From assembly GCF_003010965.1 (NCBI RefSeq), contig NZ_PGGM01000014.1:62001-126000 (forward strand): a stretch of DNA of 64,000 nt, given 5' to 3'. Made by a program: the position numbers and the translations under genes. Below the pieces are notes generated by a model. That model worked only from the letters and a program-made list of their open reading frames with translations, ran no database searches and was not told the DNA's origin. This DNA comes from Phyllobacterium sophorae. GTDB taxonomy: Bacteria > Pseudomonadota > Alphaproteobacteria > Rhizobiales > Rhizobiaceae. Shown piece after piece: positions 49,614-58,289 of this stretch. Within the stretch, counting starts at the first letter, position 1. Every line of letters starts with the position of its first letter.

Positions 49614-49999
49614 AAATTGTCTTTGGTCTCGCCGGGCGGCTTGAGCCGTTGATACCGGGCGGGCGGCCGGGCAACTTCCTGCTGTGTGCATGTAAGCATA
49701 ATGCAGCGCCTGGCACCTTAGAATCTGCTGCTGTAACGAATCGAGTGCAAGTTGCTGCGAAGGCGAACAGGTTCACGCCTTGTTTCGGGTTTGTGCTGAA
49801 AAGATCGCATAATGGCCAGTGTGGAACTAATACTCCGAGAAGCGACTAGTGGGTCAGCCGTTCGTGTCCATTCAAGGCCAAGGGAAGTCAAAGTTAACTT
49901 TCTCATGAGCCACCAACCATTAGTTCGAGCTGATCTCTGGCACCGTTAGCTGAGCCAAATACGCATTATGCACCTTCCAGCATTGCGGCCCTTGAACAA
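49614..49999. other. Gap after hipA holding a repeat copy
   Basis: About 390 bases without a supported gene. It contains dif-like repeat copy 2 at 49793-49816 and a GC-rich stretch (about 49625-49680) without a clear hairpin terminator. Confidence 0.5.
49793..49816 (+). repeat. Short dif-like direct repeat, copy 2 (right of hipBA)
   Basis: GTGCTGAAAAGATCGCATAA followed by TGGC. Aligns with copy 1 (47958-47982) with a small internal gap, so hipBA with its promoter lies exactly between two direct repeats. Confidence 0.6.
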
Positions 50000-50510
50000 T
50001 CACTGAGCAAGTACCCTTGAATGACCGCGATGAGGACGGAGGCGTTCCGCGCGAGCGGGGTAGTCGGTCACGGTTAGCTTCTTCGCCAGCACCGGATCGT
50101 CGGCGGCATCGATGATGCGCAGGTGACCAAAGATCTTCAGACGCTGCCGGTGCGCATAGTCCATGAGGAACAGTGAGATACGGTCATTCGCCCGCACATT
50201 GCCCGTAGTGATGTATTGCCGGTTCCCGCGAAAGTCCGCGGAGCCCAGCATCAATGCATCGACGGTGGTGAGAAAGCCCGCGGGCCCGCCACGGTACTGG
50301 ACATAGGCCATCCGGTGTCCGACACTGCCCAGATAGAAACCGTCACGCGCCCGGACGAAGGCCGTTTCTGACGGACCGAGGCGCTGGCTCTGCGCAGTAT
50401 CGTCTGCGTGGCTGCGCGCCTATCCGCGCCCACTGCGCCGCGCTGCCATAATGCTCCTGTGCGGCCGCGACGGAGGCCGTCGTGGCGATACTGAGATATC
50501 TGGTGCTCAT
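50000..50510 (-). pseudogene. Frameshifted pyridoxamine 5'-phosphate oxidase-like flavin-binding protein
   Basis: The minus-strand frame from ATG 50510 reads MSTRYLSIATTASVAAAQEH, then leaves the family near 50425. The next frame has an in-frame TAG, then continues with DDTAQSQRLGPSETAFVRAR and GGPAGFLTTVDALMLGSADF, then FRGNRQYITTGNV, typical of PNPOx-like proteins. A second frame change near 50040 probably affects the C-terminus. It is therefore a broken gene in this sequence. It follows the MBL hydrolase gene on the same strand by 35 bases. Confidence 0.75.
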
Positions 50511-50545
50511 CCCGTTTGTTCCCTCGCGACCCGCTGGAGCGGACC

Positions 50546-51538
50546 TCAGTTCTGTAAGGCCCAGTCCGCCATCTGCCAGCGCATCTGCCCACGGTCGGCG
50601 ACGACACGGCCGAGCCCTGGGAAGGGCATGTGCGTGGCGGCGATGAGCGCGCCTTCCGAAGCGGCGCGAGGAAAAAAGCGGTCGCGCATCGCTTTGGCCG
50701 CTGCAGGATCCTGTTCGAACAGGAAGAACACATCGGTCGCCCCGGGATGCACGACCGGAAAGATCATATCCGAAACCATGATGAGGCTCTGCCCGCTATC
50801 TTCGACCCGCACGCCGATATGGCCGGGTGTATGCCCGGTAAGGTCGACAATGGAGACCCCCCGCACAATCTCACGCTCGCCGTCAATCGCCTGGAGTTTC
50901 GGGTAGAGGCGCACGACCTCCCCCGCCATATGGAAGCTGGTCTGCAGATAATCGGGCGCGCCGCTGCGCTTGGCCGGGTCGGTCCAATAGGTGACGTCTC
51001 GACGATCGATGTAGAGTTCCGCCTTGGGGTAGTTGTTCTTGCCCCCGACGATCAGACCGCCCATGTGGTCCTGATGCATGTGCGTCACGATCACCGCGTC
51101 GATCTGGTCGCGCTGCAGGCCGAGCGCGCCCAGCGCCTGCGGCAGTGCGCCGGTCTGCCCGATCGAGCCCGCTGGACCGGCATCGATCAGGATGCGGCGC
51201 TCGCCATCCTCGACGAGATACTGGTTGAAGAGGAACCGCACGCCGCTCGGCCGGGCGGTGAACTGCGCGATTGCCGCCTGTTCGACCTCGGCCGCGGCGC
51301 GTCCCGGAAAATAGTCGTAGGGCATGTCGGCATACCCGTCCGTCAGGGCCGTCACCGTGAAGCGGCCAATGCGGATCTGCGCTAGCGGAGTAACGTTGAC
51401 CGGCGTCTTAGCGGTATCCTGCGTCGCGGCAAGGGCTGGCGCGGAAGCGCCACCGATCAGGCCTCCCCCGAGGAGGCTCCCTCCGCTGAGGGCTAGAGGA
51501 AGGGCGCTGACAAAGACGCGACGTGACAGTTGAGGCAT
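50546..51538 (-). CDS. MBL-fold metallo-hydrolase, Tat-exported
   Basis: A 330-residue metallo-beta-lactamase-fold enzyme. The twin-arginine signal is SRRVFVSALPLALSGGSLLG, cleaved near PALA. The metal-binding motif THMHQDHMGG is at residues 152-161, with further metal ligands in LTGHTPGHIG and in ATHMPFPGLG. A GGAGGA Shine-Dalgarno precedes ATG 51538. The substrate is unknown; lactone or ester hydrolysis is common in this subfamily. It is divergent from a LysR regulator and followed by the PNPOx-like pseudogene. Confidence 0.88.
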   Translation of the reverse strand: MPQLSRRVFVSALPLALSGGSLLGGGLIGGASAPALAATQDTAKTPVNVTPLAQIRIGRFTVTALTDGYADMPYDYFPGRAAAEVEQAAIAQFTARPSGVRFLFNQYLVEDGERRILIDAGPAGSIGQTGALPQALGALGLQRDQIDAVIVTHMHQDHMGGLIVGGKNNYPKAELYIDRRDVTYWTDPAKRSGAPDYLQTSFHMAGEVVRLYPKLQAIDGEREIVRGVSIVDLTGHTPGHIGVRVEDSGQSLIMVSDMIFPVVHPGATDVFFLFEQDPAAAKAMRDRFFPRAASEGALIAATHMPFPGLGRVVADRGQMRWQMADWALQN

Positions 51539-51671
51539 GACTTCCTCCGGATCATGGGAAATGCGGGGAGCCCGCCGGCGTCCCCTGGACGACATGAAAG
51601 CTATGATATCCACAACCAATAGGGTATCCTGCCATTTCGGGAACTTTCCTCTCAATTTCCGGAAGGATTCG

Positions 51672-52568
51672 ATGGATCGATTTGAAGCGATGTCGGTGCT
51701 GCTAGCGGTGATCGACGCCGGCAGCCTCTCGGCCGGGGCGCGGCGACTGCATGCACCGCTCGCCACGGTCAGCCGCAAGGTCGCCGATCTTGAAAAGCAC
51801 CTTGGTGTGCGCTTGGTCCTGCGCACCCGCCGCGGCCTCGCCTTGACGGAGGAGGGGCGCGCTTTCGTCGCCGCGTCACGTCGTATTCTTGATGAACTGG
51901 ACGCGGCGGAGCGGCAGGCCAGCGGCGATTATGGCGCGCTGCGTGGCGGGCTGCACGTGACCGCACCGATTGCCTTCGGCGAGCGCCATCTGTTGCCAAT
52001 TGCGCTGGAATTCCTGAAGGAGCACCCCGATATCAACCTGCGCCTGACCCTGGTCGATCGGCAGCTAAGTCTGGCGGATGAGCACGTCGATGTGGCCCTA
52101 CGGATCGGGCACTTGGCGGACAGCGCGCTTATCGCAACGCGGCTAGGCGCCGTCCGCCGGGTGATCTGCGCGAGCCCCGACTATCTCGCCCGCCGAGGAG
52201 TGCCGCGTCAGCCGAATGACCTCGCCCAGCACGACGGCATAAGTTTCCAGGGCTTCGCGACCGCGCCGGAATGGCGCTACCGCCGGGACGGTGCGGCCTT
52301 TGCCGTCGAGCCCCGTTCCAAACTCGCGGTCAACACGACGGAGGCTGCCATTCAGGCTGCACTGGCCGGTATCGGCATTATCCGCGTGCTGTCCTACCAG
52401 ATCTCCGATCAGTTGCGCTCCGGCGCACTGCAGGAATTGCTGACGGAGTTCGCACCAGAACCGCTGCCGGTGAATGTTATCCATGGACCAGCCGATCCCC
52501 TGCCGCTGAAGGTGCGGTGCTTCCTCGACTGGATCAGGCCCCGCCTACGCGCGCAGATGGCCTACTAG
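51672..52568 (+). CDS. LysR-family transcriptional regulator
   Basis: A 298-residue LysR regulator beginning MDRFEAMSVLLAVIDAGSLS, with the helix-turn-helix APLATVSRKVADLEKHLG at about residues 29-46, then the substrate-binding domain (LHVTAPIAFGERHLLPIALE). GGAAGG lies just before ATG 51672, and a longer upstream frame is not supported. It is divergent from the MBL hydrolase gene with a 133-base spacer and probably controls it. Confidence 0.9.
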   Translation: MDRFEAMSVLLAVIDAGSLSAGARRLHAPLATVSRKVADLEKHLGVRLVLRTRRGLALTEEGRAFVAASRRILDELDAAERQASGDYGALRGGLHVTAPIAFGERHLLPIALEFLKEHPDINLRLTLVDRQLSLADEHVDVALRIGHLADSALIATRLGAVRRVICASPDYLARRGVPRQPNDLAQHDGISFQGFATAPEWRYRRDGAAFAVEPRSKLAVNTTEAAIQAALAGIGIIRVLSYQISDQLRSGALQELLTEFAPEPLPVNVIHGPADPLPLKVRCFLDWIRPRLRAQMAY

Positions 52569-52748
52569 CGTCCCCGCTATCCAGGCGCGCCTCCGTTGAT
52601 GGCGGTCAGGCGTACCGGTGCGAATGCTGCAAGGTAGCTCGCCTTCCCTAAGCACCTAACATGGCGGCTTGCCGGGAAAAGCCAAAGCGTTCTCTAGGAC
52701 TGAAATGAGGGCGCAAGCAGTCGTCGTTCGTTTGGCTTCTTCATTTAG

Positions 52749-52762
52749 ATCGCATAATGGCT
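52749..52762 (+). repeat. Short dif-like direct repeat, copy 3
   Basis: ATCGCATAATGGCT, with CGAACCGCA 9 bases later also found after copy 1 as GGAACCGCA. The MBL/LysR block lies between copies 2 and 3. Confidence 0.55.
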
Positions 52763-52821
52763 CCTCTCGAACCGCAGTCTAAGAATGACGTATTCAGGGC
52801 TTCGGTGGTTCGGATCTTTTC

Positions 52822-52925
52822 AAGGCGTGGCATTTGAAGTGAGATTTCCAATGAGCCATGGATACCCATCATATACCCGTCTGCGGCAACTGAACTAATG
52901 CCATCTATGACCGAGATGGGGCCGT
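52822..52925. repeat. 104-bp direct repeat, copy 2
   Basis: Same orientation as 40755-40858, with four differences in 104 bases by eye. It marks the right end of the 12-kb segment carrying CaiB/GMC, both toxin modules and the MBL block, and the left edge of the inositol operon. Confidence 0.85.
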
Positions 52926-53087
52926 GAACGGACGTTCCGCTGCTAGGGAAGCCAACTCGAAAAAGCAGACATCCGAAGCGTCGGTGCAGGAAATGCCACC
53001 CAACCGATTGGAAATTCGCGAAGCCGCCTTGCGTCAGTAGGAGACGGAGATCAGGCAGACACGACGACGGATCGGTTGCAACTCGCC

Positions 53088-54014
53088 TCAGCGCTCGTTT
53101 CGGAGCAAGAGCCTTCCTGACAGGTAGCGATGCGCTCGGCCGACAGCAGGTTTGGGCGGAGCAATACTCGCGTCCTGTTCGGCTTCGACAACAATCCAAC
53201 CCTTGTAACCGCCTTTGCGGACAAACTGGAACACAGGATCGAAATCCACGTCACCGTCACCCGGGACGGTAAACATGCCGGCCCGGACGCCGTCATTAAA
53301 GCTCATGTTGCCATCCCGTACCCTCGCTAGGACTTGAACTCTCACGTCCTTGAGATGAATGTGAGCAATTCGGTCGGCGAAACGCTCGATGAGGCGGGTG
53401 AAATCGAACCCCGCGGCGCGAGCGTGGCCCGTGTCCAACAGCAGTCCCACCTCCGGGCCGGCGGCGTCGAAGATGGCGCTGATTTCCTCGAAAGTTTCCA
53501 CCACCATCATCAGGTGATGATGGTAGGCGAGCGTCAGCCCATAGGCGTCTTTGAGCCTTCTGGAAAAGGCGGTAAGTTTGGCGGCGTAGGGAACGATCTC
53601 CGTCGGTGCCAAGGTCAAGCGTTTCGACATCGGCGCGTCGAGTGGCTCTTCGGGATACATGCGGCCGCATTCACCGTAGACCATGACCTTCGCTCCCATG
53701 TCTCTGAGCAGGGAAGCGTGCGCGTGGACTTGGCTGAGCTCGAGATCGACGTCTCGATCGGCAAGGAAGCCCGAATACCAACCCGACGCTAGACGTAGAT
53801 CGTGACGTTCAAGGATTGGACCAAGCACAGTGGCATCGCGTGGAAACTTTCGACCGAGTTCCACACCCGCGTAGCCTGCCGAACGTGCCTCTTCGAGACA
53901 GGTCTCGAGCGGGATGTTGTCGCCCAGGTCTTCAAGAACGTCGTTCGTCCAGGATAGTGGGCTTACGCCCAGCGAAACGCCCGGCGGAAGCTTCGATTCG
54001 GTCGAATCTGTCAC
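53088..54014 (-). CDS. iolE: Myo-inosose-2 dehydratase-like (IolE) TIM-barrel protein
   Basis: A 308-residue xylose-isomerase-like TIM barrel. SPLSWTNDVLEDLGDNIPLE, then GYAGVELGRKFPRD, LAYHHHLM, GLLLDTGHARAAG and VVEAEQD follow the IolE pattern closely. The start is GTG 54014, preceded by AGGAGA. It dehydrates 2-keto-myo-inositol in the iol pathway. It is the last gene of the minus-strand operon, 22 bases after a truncated RpiR-type gene. A related keto-inositol epimer is possible as substrate. Confidence 0.85.
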   Translation of the reverse strand: MTDSTESKLPPGVSLGVSPLSWTNDVLEDLGDNIPLETCLEEARSAGYAGVELGRKFPRDATVLGPILERHDLRLASGWYSGFLADRDVDLELSQVHAHASLLRDMGAKVMVYGECGRMYPEEPLDAPMSKRLTLAPTEIVPYAAKLTAFSRRLKDAYGLTLAYHHHLMMVVETFEEISAIFDAAGPEVGLLLDTGHARAAGFDFTRLIERFADRIAHIHLKDVRVQVLARVRDGNMSFNDGVRAGMFTVPGDGDVDFDPVFQFVRKGGYKGWIVVEAEQDASIAPPKPAVGRAHRYLSGRLLLRNER

Positions 54015-54036
54015 CTGTTCTCTCCTACTTAAAGTT

Positions 54037-54321
54037 TCAGCCGAAACGGCGGCAAAGCTCGGCGCGGAAAATGCAGCGCGCCTCCGCAACGTCGCGGAAC
54101 CCGATATGCGTTACAAATCGCGCAACGGTCGCCGCGGATACGCCGCAATCTTCGGCAATCGAAGACGTGCTCTCGAACGCCATGAGCTCCGGTTTTTCGA
54201 GAACCCTCTTCGCGACATTTTCGACGCGAAGAGGAAAGATGACCTGCCGGGACGCGATCGCCAGCTTCAACGCCTCAAAACTCGAAGGCGGACAATTCAA
54301 GGCGCGCATGTGCTTGCGCAT
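54037..54321 (-). CDS. Truncated RpiR/MurR-type regulator (DNA-binding domain only)
   Basis: A 94-residue protein matching only the N-terminal HTH_6 domain of RpiR regulators: NVAKRVLEKPELMAFESTSS, IAEDCGVSAATVARFVTHIG and FRDVAEARCIFRAEL. Normal members are about 280 residues and carry a SIS sugar-phosphate-binding domain, absent here; the frame stops just after the HTH. AAGGGAG precedes the ATG, so the short protein is probably translated. It lies between iolG and iolE, where a full RpiR-type regulator (IolR) would make sense. It is either a decayed gene or a ligand-blind DNA binder. Confidence 0.7.
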   Translation of the reverse strand: MRKHMRALNCPPSSFEALKLAIASRQVIFPLRVENVAKRVLEKPELMAFESTSSIAEDCGVSAATVARFVTHIGFRDVAEARCIFRAELCRRFG

Positions 54322-54350
54322 GTTTCGGCACTCCCTTGCGGCCAGGCAAC

Positions 54351-55370
54351 TTAGTTGATCAGCTTGACGGTCTTGCGCTCCGAAACCGAGCCGACGCAGG
54401 CGAGCGCGATGGCGAGAGCGTTGCGGGCGTCCTCGCCAGTCGGACCGGTAACCTCGCCGGTCCTGATCGCCTCCACGAATGCGGCGAGCTGGGCGGTGTA
54501 GCCGTGGACGAAGTGATCTGTGTCGCGCCGCCAGGTGTCATTCGACACGCCGTTCTTGTCGAACAGGGTCATGCTGGAACGACGCACGTCTCCCATGGTC
54601 ACCATGCCGCCGGAACCAAAGACCTCGCCACGGATGTCGTAGCCGTACATGGCGCAGAAATTGGCTTCCGCGACAGCGATCGATCCATTGTCAAATCGGA
54701 CCGTGACTACCGCAGTGTCATGGAAACCCTTGTCGGCGAAGTCCGGCCGGACCAGCGCATCGGCGACGGCCGTCACCTCGACCGGCTTGGCGCCTGGGTT
54801 TAGCCAAAGCAGCGTGTCGAAATCGTGGATCAGCGTTTCGTAGAAGATCGTCCACTGCGGAATTTTGGCGGGGTCAGCATCAAACGGACCGGGGTCGCGG
54901 GTCAGTGACCGGATCAACTGAGGGCTCCCGATCTTTCCGTCATCGATCGCTGCGCGCCCCTCGGCGAAGGCCTGATCCCAGCGGCGGTTGAAACCGACCT
55001 GAAGCGGCACCTTGCCCGCCCTGGCAGCGGCAATCGCGCGATCGGCATCCTCCAGCGTCAAGGCCATCGGCTTTTCGCAGAACACCGCCTTTCCGGCTTC
55101 GGCGGCTTCGACGACGATATTGGTGTGGAACCGCGCCGGGGTCGCGATGACAACGCCCTCGATGTCGCGATTGGCGAGCAGCTCGGACAAGCTCGTGTAG
55201 GCGTTCGGCGCGCCGAGTTCGGCGGCGAGCTTTTCGGCTGCTCCGGGTGCCGGGTCGGCGATGGCGACGAGATTGGCATCCACCAACCGGCGGGCGACGC
55301 TTTGGGCGTGGAAAGAACCGATGCGGCCTGCGCCGATGAGGCCGATGTTGACGGGACGATTGATGGACAT
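54351..55370 (-). CDS. iolG: Inositol 2-dehydrogenase-like oxidoreductase (Gfo/Idh/MocA)
   Basis: A 339-residue NAD-dependent dehydrogenase. The N-terminal Rossmann motif is NIGLIGAGRIGSFHAQSVAR, followed by the family blocks FCEKPMALTLEDAD (catalytic Lys in EKP) and VGFNRRWDQAF; IHDFDTLLW carries the conserved His. It oxidises myo-inositol or a stereoisomer to the 2-keto form. ATG 55370 follows AGGAG. It sits in an operon with an ABC sugar importer, an isomerase and iolE. Confidence 0.88.
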   Translation of the reverse strand: MSINRPVNIGLIGAGRIGSFHAQSVARRLVDANLVAIADPAPGAAEKLAAELGAPNAYTSLSELLANRDIEGVVIATPARFHTNIVVEAAEAGKAVFCEKPMALTLEDADRAIAAARAGKVPLQVGFNRRWDQAFAEGRAAIDDGKIGSPQLIRSLTRDPGPFDADPAKIPQWTIFYETLIHDFDTLLWLNPGAKPVEVTAVADALVRPDFADKGFHDTAVVTVRFDNGSIAVAEANFCAMYGYDIRGEVFGSGGMVTMGDVRRSSMTLFDKNGVSNDTWRRDTDHFVHGYTAQLAAFVEAIRTGEVTGPTGEDARNALAIALACVGSVSERKTVKLIN

Positions 55371-55401
55371 GGAATGCTCCTGAAGAATGTGGTGCGTCTG
55401 A

Positions 55402-56199
55402 TCAAATGGAGAAGGCGTTGCGGAAGCGGGTGAGCGCGAGTTCATCGTCGCTCTCCGGCCATGCTTCCATGCCGATCGTTCCGCGGTAGCCCATCGCGTC
55501 GAGCGCGACGGCGATTGCCGGGTAGTTGATCTCGCCCGTGCCCGGTTCCCTGCGGCCGGGTACGTCGGCGACTTGGATTTCGCCGATGTGGGGAAGCGCC
55601 GTGCGGCAAAGCTCGATCAGGTTACCTTCGCCAATCTGCGCGTGGTACAGGTCGAGATTGAGCTTGAGGGAAGGCCGGTTGACGGCTGAAACCAGAGCGA
55701 TCGTGTCTGCCGCCTTTGCAAACGGCGTCTTCGGGTGATCCACCGCCTCGTTGAGGTTTTCGAGAACGAAGGTGACGCCTTCCTCTTCTCCAAGGTCCGC
55801 GATGCGTTTCAAGGTATCGGCGGCTTTCAGCCACATGGCTCCCGTGACGACCTCGGACTTCACGACAGGCAGGCCTTGCCCGTCGAGGCCCGTACCGTGC
55901 AGATTGAGGCGCGGGCAATTGAGCTCCTTGGCGACGGGAATGGAGAGGCGCGCCGTGCGCAGAAGTTCGTCCGCGCCTGCGTCGTCCGCCAATGTGCCGG
56001 TCACATATCCGGTCATTGACGAGAACGTGGCACCGGACCTGGCAATTGCTGCGATGTCGTGCTTCGTCCAGTCCCAGATTTCGGCCTGGAAGCCGAGCTC
56101 TGTGAGCCGCTTCAGGCGATTGATTACGGGCAAGGAGCGGAACACCATTTCAGCGCAGACGGCGAGCGTGAACGGCGACGATTTGGTCATCGTTGTCAT
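55402..56199 (-). CDS. Hydroxypyruvate isomerase-like / IolI-type TIM-barrel isomerase
   Basis: A 265-residue AP-endonuclease-2-fold TIM barrel of the Hyi class: FTLAVCAEMVFRSLPVINRL at the N-terminus, VLENLNEAVDHP and NLDLYHAQIGEGNLIE with metal-ligand Glu/His/Asp residues, and HIGEIQVADVPGRREPGTGE. Within this operon it probably isomerises or epimerises a keto-inositol, or acts on a breakdown product such as hydroxypyruvate. The exact substrate cannot be read from sequence. It lies 24 bases after the ABC ATPase gene. Confidence 0.8.
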   Translation of the reverse strand: MTTMTKSSPFTLAVCAEMVFRSLPVINRLKRLTELGFQAEIWDWTKHDIAAIARSGATFSSMTGYVTGTLADDAGADELLRTARLSIPVAKELNCPRLNLHGTGLDGQGLPVVKSEVVTGAMWLKAADTLKRIADLGEEEGVTFVLENLNEAVDHPKTPFAKAADTIALVSAVNRPSLKLNLDLYHAQIGEGNLIELCRTALPHIGEIQVADVPGRREPGTGEINYPAIAVALDAMGYRGTIGMEAWPESDDELALTRFRNAFSI

Positions 56200-56223
56200 G
56201 ATTTCTTCCTGATACGTTCGAAT

Positions 56224-57012
56224 TTAAATCGTGCCGCCGAGTTCGTCGGAGAGCACTTGCAGTTCCTTGCCCCCGGCCATGAGGTTCTGCAGTTCGTCGA
56301 TGGAGATCGCGCCTTTCTCGTAGGTACCGAGGGTCTTGCCGCGATTCAAAACGGTAAAGCGATTGCCGACGGCGAAGGCATGGCGGACGTTGTGGGTGAT
56401 GAAGATGACGCCGAGGCCGCTATTGCGAACCTGGTTGACGTATTTGAGCACCATCGATGTCTGGGCCACGCCGAGGGCCGATGTCGGCTCGTCAAGAATG
56501 AGAACCTTGGCTCCGAAGTAGACCGCACGGGCGATGGCGACGCATTGGCGCTCTCCTCCTGACAGCGTGCCGACCGCCTGCTGCGGATCGCGGATATCGA
56601 TGCCGATCTTGTGCATCTCGTCGCGTGTCACGTCGTCCGCGAACTTCATGTCCATGCGCTTGAACGGGCCAAATCCCACCATCGGCTCGCGACCCATGAA
56701 GAAATTTCGCGTGATCGACATAAGCGGGATCATGGCGAGGTCCTGGTAGACCGTGGCTATGCCGGCATCGAGCGCATCGCGGGGGCTGTAGAATGTCGTC
56801 GACTTGCCGCCGACGATAAAGTCACCCGATGTCGGCTGGTGAACGCCCGCAAGCGTGTTGATGAGAGTGCTCTTGCCCGCGCCGTTGTCACCAAGAAGGC
56901 AAAGCACCTCTCTCGGCTTGACCACCATGGAAATGCCATTCAGTGCGATGACTGATCCGAAGTGCTTGGTAAGGTTCCTGACTTCGACCAGGGGAGTATC
57001 AATCGAGGACAT
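56224..57012 (-). CDS. Sugar ABC transporter ATP-binding protein (single-domain, FrcA-type)
   Basis: A 262-residue ATPase: Walker [10 protein letters not shown], signature [14 protein letters not shown], Walker [14 protein letters not shown] and the H-loop FITHN. Most importers of this class (RbsA) have two fused ATPase units of about 500 residues, while this one has a single unit like FrcA. ATG 57012 overlaps the permease stop by one base (TGATG). It energises the permease and binding protein encoded upstream. Confidence 0.9.
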   Translation of the reverse strand: MSSIDTPLVEVRNLTKHFGSVIALNGISMVVKPREVLCLLGDNGAGKSTLINTLAGVHQPTSGDFIVGGKSTTFYSPRDALDAGIATVYQDLAMIPLMSITRNFFMGREPMVGFGPFKRMDMKFADDVTRDEMHKIGIDIRDPQQAVGTLSGGERQCVAIARAVYFGAKVLILDEPTSALGVAQTSMVLKYVNQVRNSGLGVIFITHNVRHAFAVGNRFTVLNRGKTLGTYEKGAISIDELQNLMAGGKELQVLSDELGGTI

Positions 57013-58133
57013 CAGCGTTCTCCCGTCACGCGTTTGCGGATCACATTGTTGAACATGACGGCGACCAGCAGCATTCCACCCAGGAAGACGAGATACCAAT
57101 CCTGATCGATCGATGTGTAGGTCAGGCCGATCAGCACCATCCCGAAGACGATCGAGCCCAAGAATGCGCCGATCGCGGAGCCATACCCACCCGTCAGCAG
57201 GCACCCGCCGATGACGGCCGCAATGATGGCCTCAAATTCCTTCTGGAATCCCCGCCGCGCGTCGGTCGATCCGGCGTCGAGCACAGTCAAGACGGCGACA
57301 AGCGTTGCGCAAAGGGCGGTGATGATGAACAGGACGGTCTTAACCCGCACCACAGGCACACCGGACTTGCGCGCAGCGCGTTCGTCGCCGCCGACGGCGA
57401 AAATCCAGTTGCCGAATCGTGTTCTCAAAAGAACCCATGTGGCCAGCAGCGCGATCACGATGAACCAGAGGATTTCGACCGGAATGCCGGACACCTGGGG
57501 GGTACCATTCGGAAACTTCGCGATCAGATCGTTCGAGGCGAGCCACGCGAACAGTCCTTGAAACGCATCGCCGGAAAAGATCGATGTAAGCGGGCTACCG
57601 GCGGCGGCTTCCTTCATACCCCGAAGCTGGGTGGCACCCCCGCTTGCCCACTTGAGGCCGACAAGCGTGAGGCCGCGAAGGATGAAGAGAAACGCCAGTG
57701 TTACAATAAAAGAAGGCAGTCCGGTCTTGATAACGATCTGGGAATTCACAACCCCGATGACCACGGCCATGAGGATGGCGATAAGGATCGCCACGCTCAA
57801 CGGAACCTGCCAGACAACGAGGGCAGCGCCGAACACCAGGCCCGCAAACGCAACCATGGAGCCGATCGAGAGATCGTATTCACCACCAATCATCAGAAGA
57901 GACGCGCCGACCGCGAGGATGCCAAGTTGGGCGGCCGGGGCCATGAAGTTCATGATGCCGGCGAGCGTGAACATTGAAGGATTGGCGGTCAAGAGAAAGA
58001 AGACCGTTACGAGTACCAGTCCTGCCACCGCTCCGAGTTCTGGCCGACGAAGCAGCGTCGTGGCGACCGACGCCTTTTTCAACCGTTCGTCTGCGGGGGT
58101 CTTCTTGATTTTGTCATCTGCCACAATGGACAT
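57012..58133 (-). CDS. Sugar ABC transporter permease (BPD_transp_2, RbsC/FrcC-type)
   Basis: A 373-residue inner-membrane permease with about ten hydrophobic helices. An N-terminal cytoplasmic stretch of about 35 residues precedes the first helix. [20 protein letters not shown] is the family's conserved GxDLSVG-type segment, and [18 protein letters not shown] lies near residue 300. ATG 58133 is chosen because the longer upstream frame is polar and lacks family character. It lies 157 bases after the binding-protein gene, with a strong hairpin between them. Confidence 0.9.
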   Translation of the reverse strand: MSIVADDKIKKTPADERLKKASVATTLLRRPELGAVAGLVLVTVFFLLTANPSMFTLAGIMNFMAPAAQLGILAVGASLLMIGGEYDLSIGSMVAFAGLVFGAALVVWQVPLSVAILIAILMAVVIGVVNSQIVIKTGLPSFIVTLAFLFILRGLTLVGLKWASGGATQLRGMKEAAAGSPLTSIFSGDAFQGLFAWLASNDLIAKFPNGTPQVSGIPVEILWFIVIALLATWVLLRTRFGNWIFAVGGDERAARKSGVPVVRVKTVLFIITALCATLVAVLTVLDAGSTDARRGFQKEFEAIIAAVIGGCLLTGGYGSAIGAFLGSIVFGMVLIGLTYTSIDQDWYLVFLGGMLLVAVMFNNVIRKRVTGER

Positions 58134-58248
58134 GTCGATATCCTTTGAACTGATATCCCGGGCATTGCGAGTGCTACCTTCAGATGTCGGACGGTCCCGG
58201 ACGAAAAGGGCACTCAACTGCAAGCCGTTATGGAACTGAAAGAGTGTA

Positions 58249-58276
58249 CGCCCTCCGCATCCTGGTGCGGAGGGCG
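58249..58276 (-). terminator. Strong intercistronic hairpin after the sugar-binding-protein gene
   Basis: CGCCCTCCGCA and TGCGGAGGGCG form a perfect 11-bp stem with a 6-base loop, 13 bases beyond the binding-protein stop in the direction of transcription. Only a short interrupted U-rich stretch follows. It probably protects the upstream mRNA and partly attenuates the permease/ATPase genes. Confidence 0.65.
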
Positions 58277-58289
58277 CCGCGGACCCGCG

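Larger units (their letters stand above)
52569..53087. other. Repeat-bearing gap between LysR and iolE
   Basis: About 520 bases. It contains dif-like repeat copy 3 (52749-52762) and copy 2 of the 104-bp direct repeat (52822-52925). No supported gene; minus-strand frames crossing the 104-bp repeat have no recognisable family. Confidence 0.55.

Noticed and set aside
49718-49906. A 62-codon minus-strand frame after hipA
   Set aside because: The translation has the low-information look of intergenic sequence and overlaps the repeat copy; no family pattern.
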